Shown piece after piece: positions 36,970-44,401 of a stretch of 64,000 nt of DNA. The notes under the pieces were generated by a model that saw nothing but the letters and a program-made list of their open reading frames with translations, was not told where the DNA came from and searched no databases. This stretch comes from RGIG5299 sp045588575 (GTDB lineage: Bacteria > Bacillota > Clostridia > Oscillospirales > RGIG5299): the NCBI GenBank assembly GCA_045588575.1, contig JAZNEJ010000005.1, positions 62,001 through 126,000 on the forward strand, written 5' to 3'. Made by a program: the position numbers and the translations under genes. Position 1 is the first letter of the stretch. Each line of letters starts with the position of its first letter.

Positions 36970-37607
36970 TGTTTAAAAACTTTTTTGCTTTTTTAATGAT
37001 TCCCGTAATAGTTTTTTCAATTGGCGGTGTTGCGGCCGGTTGGATTTATCCCGAAGGTCCCAATTCACCCGAATTTCAAGAGTTTGGAATGAGCGCCTCG
37101 CTTTTTGAATATAAGCCCGAGGAAATTCTTCCCGGCGGCGACTCCGAAAAGCCTGAAATAGGTCAAAACCACCTTGCGCTTATAGACCTTATTTTGAATG
37201 AAAGAGATAAGGGCTATGGCCTTAACATTAACAATAACGTTGTTTTACACAGATATTTGAGAAACGACGGCGTTGTTTACTCAAATCAAAAGGTTACAGG
37301 CGGTAACCTTAAATTTATATTAGACCCGAGCAACAACACTCACGGGCTTTATTATTGCGTTGAATACGTTTCTTCAACCCTTTACTATGCCTATACCTTT
37401 TCAACCGTTGCACTTAACGATGCGGGCGGAACAGAGGCTGAAATAGCGGTTTATCGCACAATCCTTGAAAAAACAGATAAATGGAATGCAACGCTAAGCT
37501 ATTACGGCTACGCTAAAGTTGAGGAGTTAAGCGATTTGGGCGCAAGTGCCGACCCGAAATCCATTCCTTATTCGATTGACGTTTCCACTTGGCGTTTGGC
37601 TGAATAA
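36969..37607 (+). CDS. Second exported protein with SipW-type signal peptide
   Basis: 212 aa, translationally coupled to sipW (stop and start share one base). The N-terminus FFAFLMIPVIVFSIGGVAAGWIYPEGP has the same GGVxAxWxY junction as the first substrate. NLKFILDPSNNTH (about residues 117-129) aligns with NLKMVIDPKEGTTH of that protein, so the two are probably paralogues. The mature part is beta-rich with several Asn/Tyr-rich stretches and no recognised domain. It may be a minor or anchoring partner of the first protein, as TapA is for TasA; that is inference. Confidence 0.75.
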   Translation: MFKNFFAFLMIPVIVFSIGGVAAGWIYPEGPNSPEFQEFGMSASLFEYKPEEILPGGDSEKPEIGQNHLALIDLILNERDKGYGLNINNNVVLHRYLRNDGVVYSNQKVTGGNLKFILDPSNNTHGLYYCVEYVSSTLYYAYTFSTVALNDAGGTEAEIAVYRTILEKTDKWNATLSYYGYAKVEELSDLGASADPKSIPYSIDVSTWRLAE

Positions 37608-37620
37608 CTTAATAAAATTA

Positions 37621-37656
37621 AACCGTCAAGGCGTAAAAGCCTTGACGGTTTTTTTA
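37621..37656. terminator. Terminator between the SipW module and lplA
   Basis: AACCGTCAAGGC (37621-37632) pairs with GCCTTGACGGTT (37639-37650) around GTAAAA, then TTTTT. It lies between convergent genes; the lplA side has a weaker U-run. Confidence 0.92.
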
Positions 37657-38625
37657 TAAATTCTCATTAAGCAAATAATTTGCAATTTCTTTAATAGGCT
37701 TTTTTTCCGAAGCTGTTAAGGCGTTATAAAGCTCGGAGCTTTTAAAGCGAACCCCCGTAAGTCTTTCTGAAATTTCCAAACAAAGCTCAGTGTCCATAGC
37801 ATCGGAAAAAACCTGTACTTTTTCAATAACCGCTTCTTTAAGTGAAAACAACATTTGAACGCCGCCGAAACTGAATCTTTCGTTTAACTCAATATCAAAG
37901 GGCATTGTGTTTCCCATTTTCCATTCCCAAGATATCTGTTTTTCGTAATATTTTTTTACGTCGTTCAAAGCTTTTTCTGTGGGCACGTAATCAGAAACTT
38001 CGCCGTAAAGAGCGTTATAAGCTGTGCGTATGGCGTTTAACATTGAATCTATGTTAATGTCTTTTGAAAGCTCCGAAAGGTTACAAACCCTTGCTCTGAC
38101 CGACTCAATGCCCTTTGAACGAATTTTTTTCGGGTCAACGTTTAAATAGTTTTGCAAACGGCTCAAATCGGAATTAATAAGAAGAGTGCCGTGATGCTGT
38201 TTGATGTTTTTACGAACGCAGAAAGCGTTTCCCGAAAACTTTTTGCCGTCTGCCAAAAGGTCGTTTCTGCCGGAAAATTCACACTCAATTCCAAAAGACT
38301 CAACTGCTTTTAAAATCAAATTAAGCTGTTTATCTAAATCGTAGCGATTTTCGCCGGCAATAAAAGAAAAATTCAAATTACCCAAATCGTGATAAACCGC
38401 GCCGCCGCCCGTAATTCTTCTAACGAGCTGAACGTTATCCTTTTCCATTTGAGGAAGATTGCATTCCTTCCACGGATTTTGGTTTTTTCCAATAATAACT
38501 GCGTTTTCATTTATATAAAAATAAAGCATAATATCATCGGGCGAAAGGTTATCGATAAACCACTCGTCCAAGGCTAAATTTTCCCATCCGTCGTTTGTTT
38601 TGGAAAGATACCAATAGTTTTTCAT
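37654..38625 (-). CDS. lplA: Lipoate-protein ligase A
   Basis: Attaches free lipoate to lipoyl domains, using ATP. It is 323 aa from the ATG at 38625, which follows AAAGGA; the longer in-frame start lacks a ribosome-binding site. Conserved segments are the RRITGGGAVYHDLGNLNFSF loop that binds lipoyl-AMP, and RNDLLADGKKFSGNAF. The C-terminal accessory domain is present. The lipoyl protein it needs (E2, K43) is encoded at 56.1-57.4 kb, and no lipoate synthase is seen here. Confidence 0.95.
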   Translation of the reverse strand: MKNYWYLSKTNDGWENLALDEWFIDNLSPDDIMLYFYINENAVIIGKNQNPWKECNLPQMEKDNVQLVRRITGGGAVYHDLGNLNFSFIAGENRYDLDKQLNLILKAVESFGIECEFSGRNDLLADGKKFSGNAFCVRKNIKQHHGTLLINSDLSRLQNYLNVDPKKIRSKGIESVRARVCNLSELSKDINIDSMLNAIRTAYNALYGEVSDYVPTEKALNDVKKYYEKQISWEWKMGNTMPFDIELNERFSFGGVQMLFSLKEAVIEKVQVFSDAMDTELCLEISERLTGVRFKSSELYNALTASEKKPIKEIANYLLNENL

Positions 38626-38698
38626 TTCACAAATTCCTTTGTTTTGTTTTATTAAGTATAGCATATTTTTTAAAAAAAATAAAGAACTTTATTTTAGT

Positions 38699-38728
38699 TT
38701 GACAAAAGCCTTTTCAAAATGATATAAT
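38699..38728 (+). promoter_or_regulatory. Promoter of the Lgt paralogue
   Basis: TTGACA (38699-38704), 18-bp spacer, TATAAT (38723-38728). The lplA promoter faces it on the other strand, with TATACT at about 38656-38661. Confidence 0.85.
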
Positions 38729-38763
38729 AAAAAAGTTAAAAAGCCGAAAAGTGAGACGAAAAA

Positions 38764-39795
38764 ATGCAGCAAATAATAGCTTTTGTAAAAGAAAATATTT
38801 ATGTTATTATGGCGGCGTTAGGCGCAATAGCCGCCGTTTTAATAACTGTTGATAACTTTAAAAGCTCAAAATATAATAAACAAGAGCAACTGCAAATAGT
38901 GGTTGTCGGCATATTATCGCTTTTAATAGCTCTTTTTATGGCGAATTTGGCAAACTGGTTTTTCTTCAGAGATGCAATGTTTGCCCTCGGTAAAAACTAC
39001 ACCTTCACTGAGCTTTTTTCTAAAGCGGGCTTTACCTTCTATGCCGGACTTTTCACCTTTTTCGGTGTGGCAGCTCTAATCTTCAAGGCGTTAAAATTCA
39101 ATTTAAAAGAGCTTTTCTATTACCTTGTTCCCGCAGTTCCGCTTTTCCACGGAATTGCGAGAGTCGGTTGCGCACTTTCGGGTTGCTGCTACGGAATAAC
39201 AATAAACTTAAAGCTTGGCGAAATAGTAATAGAAAAATTCCCAACTCAGTTTTTTGAAACCCTCTTCCTCTTTATTCTTTTTTTCCTTTTGGAATATAAG
39301 ATTGAAAAGGGAAGAACGGTAACCTATTTTTCGGCATACGCCGTTTTTCGCTTTTTAATTGAATTTTTAAGAGGCGATGACCGCGGTTTTTTAATAAGAG
39401 AAATTCCGCTTTCGCCTTCACAACAAATGGCAATAATCGTGCTTTTCATTGTGGCGTGCTATCTTGTTTTAACTAAATTAAACAAAATTAAATTAAAAGT
39501 GGCAATAATAGGCGTTATATCAGGCGTTTTATTGCTCTTTTCAACCGTTTCGGCGATTATGGTAAATAATTTGAGAAACGCCGATATTGAAGAAATAAAA
39601 GCTCTTTACCAAGCCGAAACCGAGCTTGAGCTTAATTTTAAGGAATTTCGTTTCGGCGGAAGCTATTTAAATGCTCACACAACCTGCTATTTTGAATATT
39701 CCTACATTGAAAACGGTGAGGAGTTTGTTGCGGCAAGGCAACTTAAAAAACTAAACGGCGACTGGGTAGCCACCTACGAATACAAAGGGAAATAA
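38764..39795 (+). CDS. Lgt-family membrane protein with extracytoplasmic C-terminal domain
   Basis: 343 aa. The membrane core carries GIARVGCALSGCCYG and FRFLIEFLRGDDRG, the Arg/Cys signature of a clostridial Lgt-like branch, in about seven segments. After a final segment (residues about 240-262) comes a roughly 80-residue soluble tail (NADIEEIKALYQAETELEL to the end) not found in ordinary Lgt; by topology it is likely to be outside. A standard lgt lies 9 kb upstream, so this one may act on a different substrate or be non-catalytic. Ribosome-binding site is weak (AAGTGAGACG). Confidence 0.82.
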   Translation: MQQIIAFVKENIYVIMAALGAIAAVLITVDNFKSSKYNKQEQLQIVVVGILSLLIALFMANLANWFFFRDAMFALGKNYTFTELFSKAGFTFYAGLFTFFGVAALIFKALKFNLKELFYYLVPAVPLFHGIARVGCALSGCCYGITINLKLGEIVIEKFPTQFFETLFLFILFFLLEYKIEKGRTVTYFSAYAVFRFLIEFLRGDDRGFLIREIPLSPSQQMAIIVLFIVACYLVLTKLNKIKLKVAIIGVISGVLLLFSTVSAIMVNNLRNADIEEIKALYQAETELELNFKEFRFGGSYLNAHTTCYFEYSYIENGEEFVAARQLKKLNGDWVATYEYKGK

Positions 39796-39845
39796 CAAAA
39801 ATATAACTTTTTTTAACATTTTATAGCAAAATTTGTAAAAAAATG

Positions 39846-39874
39846 TTGCAAAAAAGAAGTTATTGATTTATAAT
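39846..39874 (+). promoter_or_regulatory. Promoter of the AbrB-like gene
   Basis: TTGCAA (39846-39851), 17-bp spacer, TATAAT (39869-39874). Confidence 0.8.
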
Positions 39875-39911
39875 GTAATCAATAATTACTGCTTGCAAGG
39901 AGGATAAACTA

Positions 39912-40154
39912 ATGAAATCAACCGGAATTGTAAGAAAAGTTGACGAGTTGGGCAGAATAGTAGTACCCATAGAGCTTAGAAACGCTTTCGGAATTTCCTC
40001 GGGCGACGGCTTGGAAATTTATGTTGAAGGCGATAAAATCGTTCTCACAAAGGCAGCAAAAAAATGCGCCATTTGCGGAAGCGAAAGCAACATTTGCGAT
40101 TTTGCCGATAAAGCACTTTGCTTGGATTGCATACAAAAAATTAAAAAGCTTTAA
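39912..40154 (+). CDS. AbrB/SpoVT-family transition regulator with Cys cluster
   Basis: 80 aa. Residues 4-48 are the swapped-hairpin DNA-binding domain (GIVRKVDELGRIVVPIELR, the AbrB signature). The tail has C52, C55, C70 and C73 in a zinc-ribbon-like CxxC...CxxC arrangement, common in clostridial members and absent from B. subtilis AbrB. It probably controls growth-phase or sporulation genes as a dimer/tetramer. AAGGAGG precedes the ATG. Its targets cannot be read from this window. Confidence 0.92.
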   Translation: MKSTGIVRKVDELGRIVVPIELRNAFGISSGDGLEIYVEGDKIVLTKAAKKCAICGSESNICDFADKALCLDCIQKIKKL

Positions 40155-40162
40155 TAAGAAAA

Positions 40163-40230
40163 CCGGCCAAAAAGGTCGGCTTTTTCTTTAAAAAACAAAC
40201 GGCTTTGAGAATAATCTCAAAGCCGTTTTT
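40163..40230. terminator. Two back-to-back terminators between abrB-like gene and ireB
   Basis: CCGGCC/GGTCGG (40163-40179) then CTTTTT serves the plus strand. A second hairpin, AAACGGCTTTGAGA (40197-40210) with its complement (40215-40228), has A and T flanks and can serve both directions, including ireB. Confidence 0.88.
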
Positions 40231-40234
40231 AAAT

Positions 40235-40492
40235 TCAGTCGTTTTCCATGGTGGAAAGGTAGTTTTTCACAAGCTCCTGCAAAAGCTCATCTCTGTCGAG
40301 CTTGCAAATAAGACTTCTTGCATTTTTATAGTTGGTTATATATGTGGGGTCTTCGGAAAGAATATAACCTACAATTTGGTTAACGGGGTCGTAGCCTTTT
40401 TCAACAAGAGCCGCATGAACTTCCTGAATTATTTTATACATTTCATTATCTTTGTCGTCAAGTGAAAAAGTCATAGTGCCTTTATCAAGCAT
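40235..40492 (-). CDS. ireB: IreB-family regulatory phosphoprotein
   Basis: 85 aa, the DUF965/YrzL family. The signature [41 protein letters not shown] covers the first half and is typical. In Enterococcus, IreB is phosphorylated by the PASTA kinase IreK and negatively regulates cephalosporin resistance. GGAGGG precedes the ATG. It is usually next to alaS and ruvX, but stands alone here beside pheST. Confidence 0.93.
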   Translation of the reverse strand: MLDKGTMTFSLDDKDNEMYKIIQEVHAALVEKGYDPVNQIVGYILSEDPTYITNYKNARSLICKLDRDELLQELVKNYLSTMEND

Positions 40493-40572
40493 TGTTAATT
40501 CCCTCCGTTCACTGTGTATATTGTCATTGTATCACAAAAAGTCATTTAAATCAAGATAAAATATCAAAAAAA

Positions 40573-42963
40573 TCAGCTTCTTAAAACAATTCCTTTTGCA
40601 TTAAGCGCTTTTAATATTTTTTTCATGGCGGCGTCAACGTCGGCATCGGAAAGGGTACGGTCGGGCGCACGGAAAGAAAGACTGAACGAAACGCTCTTTT
40701 TGTTTTCTCCGAGAGCCTCACTTCTGTAAACGTCAAACACCTTAATTTCTTTAAGAAGATTTTTCGAAGCCTTTAAAATATCGTTTTCAATTTCTTTAAC
40801 GAAAACGTCCTCGTCGCAAACAACCGAAATATCTCTTTCAGATGCGGGGAACTTCGGCAACGGCTCATATTGCTTATCTGCCGAGGCGGAATTGAATAAA
40901 GACTCGAAATCAATCTCTGCGGCAAAAACGCGCTTATCTATGCCGTAGTTTGCTAAAACAGCAGGATGCACTTCGCCGATTAAAGCAATCATAGCATCGC
41001 CCGAATAAAGCTTTGCAGTGCGGTAAGGATGATAACTTACGTTTTCCTTTTCGGCGGCTATATTGTCAATCTTAACGCCAAGCTTGCCGGCAAGCTCTTC
41101 AAGAATGCCTTTAATGTCATAATAGTCAACACCCTCGCCGTAAATACCTAAGGTAATAACGGTTTTTTCTTCGGGAAGCTTTACTTCGTCTTCGTTAGGC
41201 AAATAAACGGTTGCAACCTCAAAAAGCGATGCCGCACTGTTTCTGTAATTTATGTTTCGTGAAACAGTTTCAAGCATTGAGGGAAGCGCAGTGGTACGCA
41301 TTACGCTTGTGTCCTCGCCGAGAGGATTCAAAATTTTAACGCTGTTTCGAAGAACGCTGTCGGCAGGAAGATTGATTTTATCGTAATATTTGGGGCTTAT
41401 AAACGAATAAGTGGTTATTTCATTTAAACCGAGCGCAGTTAAGCAAGAAACCGCTTTTTTCTCAAATTTTTGAAGCTCGCTTCTGCCGCCCTCGGTAGAG
41501 GTACCTCTTATAAGGGTTGTGGGAATTACGTTATATCCGTAAAAACGCGCAACTTCTTCGGCAATATCGGCCTTCGATTCAATGTCGGCTCTGAAAGAAG
41601 GAATTTCAAGAAGATTTTCCGCTTCATTATATTTTATGCCAACACTTTCAAGATATTCAAGCATTTTTTCATTTGAGATGTCGGTACCTAAAAATGCGTT
41701 AATCCAATCGGGGCAGAATGCAATGGTATTAGCGGCTTTTTTATCGTTGTCGATGTCTATTTCTCCGCAAACAACCTCGCCTGCGCCCAAAAGGGTAACA
41801 AGCTCAACGGCGCGGTCTAAAGCGGCTTTTGTAAGACGTGAGTCTAAGCCCTTTTCAAATCTTCCGCTCGATTCGCTGCGAATTCCAACCTTGCGAGAGG
41901 TTTTTCTAACAGAAGAACCAACGAAGTTTGCACTTTCGAAAACAACGGTTTTTGTATCGTCGGTAATTTCCGAGTTTAAACCGCCCATAACGCCTGCGAG
42001 GGCAACGGCCTTTTTACCGTCGGCAATAACGAGATTATCAGAGGATAAAACAGTTTCTTCATTGTTAAGAGCAACGAAAACTTCGTTATCAAAAGCACGG
42101 CGGACTTCAATGGCCTTTCCTTCAAGACAGGCATAGTCAAAGGCGTGCATAGGCTGACCGTATTCAAGCATAACGTAGTTGGTTATGTCGATTATGTTGT
42201 TTATGGGACGAACGCCGGAGTTTCTGAGTCTTTCGCGAAGCCAAGCGGGAGAAGGCTCAATTTTAACGTTTTTAACAACTCTTGCAGAGTATCTGGGACA
42301 AAGGTCGGGAGAAGAAACTTTAATTGAAATGTAATCTTCAATTTTTCCTTCTGCCTCTGTAACCTTGGGAGTTGAAACGTTAAGCGGACGAGCAAAGGTT
42401 GCCGCCGTTTCTCTTGCAAGACCTATAACCGATAGGCAGTCGGGACGGTTGGGAGTAATTTCAAACTCAACAACAACGTCGTCAAGACCTAAAACCTTTG
42501 CAATATCGTCGCCGGGCTTGCAGGGCTCTTGCAAAATGAAAAGTCCGTCGGAATTGGCGTAGGGATAATCGTGCGAGGTAAGACAAAGCTCGTCGATAGA
42601 GCAGAACATACCGTAAGACATAACGCCTCTTAACTTGCCTGCGGTGATTTTTTCACCGGTGGGAAGAAGAGAGTTATGTAAAGCAACGGGAACAAGGTCG
42701 CCCTCTTTCATATTCGTTGCGGCAGTTACAATAACAATGGGTTCTTCCTTGCCGATATCAACGGTGCAAACGGTAAGACGGTCGGCATCGGGGTGCTTTT
42801 CGGTTTTAAGAATTTTGCAAACCACAACGTTCTTAATGCTTTCGTTTAAAACCTCAAAACCCTCAACCTTTGAACCGCTCATGGTAAGAGCGTCGCAAAA
42901 ATCTTTTACGTCTATATCTTTAACGGGAACGTATTCGTTTAACCAATTAAGTGAAAGCTTCAT
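40573..42963 (-). CDS. pheT: Phenylalanyl-tRNA synthetase beta subunit
   Basis: 796 aa, the full-length bacterial form. It starts with an EMAP-type tRNA-binding domain (KILKTEKHPDADRLTVCTVDIG, residues about 50-71), then B3/B4 editing, B5 (FCPDWINAFLG), the catalytic-like core, and an anticodon-binding FDX domain at the C-terminus (FPASERDISVVCDEDV). It pairs with PheS as an alpha2-beta2 enzyme. It is 27 nt after pheS in the transcript and controlled by the same T-box leader. Confidence 0.97.
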   Translation of the reverse strand: MKLSLNWLNEYVPVKDIDVKDFCDALTMSGSKVEGFEVLNESIKNVVVCKILKTEKHPDADRLTVCTVDIGKEEPIVIVTAATNMKEGDLVPVALHNSLLPTGEKITAGKLRGVMSYGMFCSIDELCLTSHDYPYANSDGLFILQEPCKPGDDIAKVLGLDDVVVEFEITPNRPDCLSVIGLARETAATFARPLNVSTPKVTEAEGKIEDYISIKVSSPDLCPRYSARVVKNVKIEPSPAWLRERLRNSGVRPINNIIDITNYVMLEYGQPMHAFDYACLEGKAIEVRRAFDNEVFVALNNEETVLSSDNLVIADGKKAVALAGVMGGLNSEITDDTKTVVFESANFVGSSVRKTSRKVGIRSESSGRFEKGLDSRLTKAALDRAVELVTLLGAGEVVCGEIDIDNDKKAANTIAFCPDWINAFLGTDISNEKMLEYLESVGIKYNEAENLLEIPSFRADIESKADIAEEVARFYGYNVIPTTLIRGTSTEGGRSELQKFEKKAVSCLTALGLNEITTYSFISPKYYDKINLPADSVLRNSVKILNPLGEDTSVMRTTALPSMLETVSRNINYRNSAASLFEVATVYLPNEDEVKLPEEKTVITLGIYGEGVDYYDIKGILEELAGKLGVKIDNIAAEKENVSYHPYRTAKLYSGDAMIALIGEVHPAVLANYGIDKRVFAAEIDFESLFNSASADKQYEPLPKFPASERDISVVCDEDVFVKEIENDILKASKNLLKEIKVFDVYRSEALGENKKSVSFSLSFRAPDRTLSDADVDAAMKKILKALNAKGIVLRS

Positions 42964-42990
42964 ATCTGTTATCTACCTTTCCCAGCGCAA

Positions 42991-44010
42991 TTAAAACTGA
43001 TTCAAGAATCTAACGTCGTTTTCGTAAAGCAAACGCATATCGTCTATGTTGTAGCGACGCATTGCAATACGTTCAAGACCTAATCCGAAGGCAAAGCCCG
43101 AATAAATTTCGGGGTCTATACCGCAGTTTGCCAAAACCTTGGGATGCACCATTCCGCAACCCAAAATTTCAATCCAGCCCTCGTTTTTGCAAAGACGGCA
43201 ACCTTTACCGCCGCAGGAGAAGCATCTAACGTCAACCTCTGCCGAAGGCTCGGTGAAGGGGAAGTGGTGGGGACGGAAACGAACAACCGAATCTTCACCG
43301 TAAAGACGCTTAATAAAAACCTCTAAAGTTCCTTTAAGGTCCGACATAGTAATACCTTTATCAACAACCAAACCCTCAATCTGATGGAAAAGAGGAGAGT
43401 GCGTTGCATCAACCTCGTCGGAGCGGTAAACTCTTCCGGGAGAGATAACTCTGATAGGCGGCTGAGTTTTTTCCATAACACGAACCTGAACGGGAGACGT
43501 CTGAGTGCGGAGAAGAACCTTTTCGTTTATATAGAAGGTATCTTGCATATCTCTTGCGGGATGGTCGGGCGGCAAGTTAAGCGCTTCAAAGTTATAGTAA
43601 TCGTATTCAACCTCAGGACCGGTTACAATCTGATAACCCATTCCGATAAAAATTTCCTCAATTTCCTCCAAAACGGTGTTAAGAGGATGTTTTTTACCTA
43701 AGGTTTTGGTTTTACCGTCTAAGGTAATGTCGATTTTTTCCTTTTCAAGCTGAGCGTAAAGCTGCTTTTTGCCGATTTCGGCTTTCAAAGAATTTATTTT
43801 TTCTTCCAAAACCGATTTTATTTCATTTGCGAGCTGACCCATAACGGGGCGTTCCTCAGCAGAAAGCGAGCCCATTTTTTTCAAAACGGCGGTAAGCTCT
43901 CCTTTTTTGCCGAGATAAGTAACACGGAGATTTTCAAGCATCTCGGTGTCGTTGCATTCCTCCAAAGCTTTAAGGGCCTTTTCTTTAATTGCGTTAAGCT
44001 CGTTTTTCAT
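42991..44010 (-). CDS. pheS: Phenylalanyl-tRNA synthetase alpha subunit
   Basis: 339-aa catalytic subunit. It has an N-terminal coiled coil that binds tRNA-Phe (residues 1-85), then class II motifs 1 to 3 ([49 protein letters not shown]). The [29 protein letters not shown] stretch includes the four-Cys cluster of many Firmicute enzymes. It follows a T-box leader of about 270 nt. Confidence 0.97.
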   Translation of the reverse strand: MKNELNAIKEKALKALEECNDTEMLENLRVTYLGKKGELTAVLKKMGSLSAEERPVMGQLANEIKSVLEEKINSLKAEIGKKQLYAQLEKEKIDITLDGKTKTLGKKHPLNTVLEEIEEIFIGMGYQIVTGPEVEYDYYNFEALNLPPDHPARDMQDTFYINEKVLLRTQTSPVQVRVMEKTQPPIRVISPGRVYRSDEVDATHSPLFHQIEGLVVDKGITMSDLKGTLEVFIKRLYGEDSVVRFRPHHFPFTEPSAEVDVRCFSCGGKGCRLCKNEGWIEILGCGMVHPKVLANCGIDPEIYSGFAFGLGLERIAMRRYNIDDMRLLYENDVRFLNQF

Positions 44011-44031
44011 TTAAACACGCCTTTCTAAAAA

Positions 44032-44280
44032 TAAAAACTTCCGCTCATATAGAACGGAAGTAAAATTCCAAACCACTATAAAGTGAGCATTCGGATACAA
44101 ACATATCCTATCCCTCTAACGGAGGACACCGTGCCGCTCTACTTCTTTGTTCAAGAGGCAAGCTCATGGGAGAACTTCGCCGAGACTGCTTAAAAAGGGC
44201 TTTCAGACTAAGGCGCCTTTATCTCTGGTAAGCAAAAAACTGCGGTTACTTTGCCCAATCATTGCTTTTTATATCTACTT
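44032..44280 (-). promoter_or_regulatory. T-box riboswitch leader of pheST
   Basis: On the minus strand the leader has Stem I with AGTA and GAA loop elements, a TTC triplet (44172-44174) as likely Phe specifier, and a T-box sequence AGAGCGGCACGGTG (about 44128-44141). It ends in a terminator, ACTTCCG/CGGAAGT (44037-44061), with a U-run. It should let pheST be read when tRNA-Phe is uncharged. The T-box bulge reads CGGC instead of TGGN, and the specifier sits one base late. The pheS start is 21 nt beyond the U-run. Confidence 0.88.
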
Positions 44281-44286
44281 TTTAAT

Positions 44287-44315
44287 ATTATATTAAAAAA
44301 ATGCCAAAATGTCAA
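44287..44315 (-). promoter_or_regulatory. Promoter of the pheST T-box transcript
   Basis: Minus strand TTGACA (44310-44315), 17-bp spacer, TATAAT (44287-44292); consensus in both boxes. The rest of the 44316-44401 gap is AT-rich with no other signal. Confidence 0.9.
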
Positions 44316-44401
44316 GACCTTTCGAACTTTTTATTTGTCGCAAAATGTTGTAAAAGGTCGAAAAATAGTTTATAATTAAAGAAATAAAGATGGAGAAAAA
44401 T

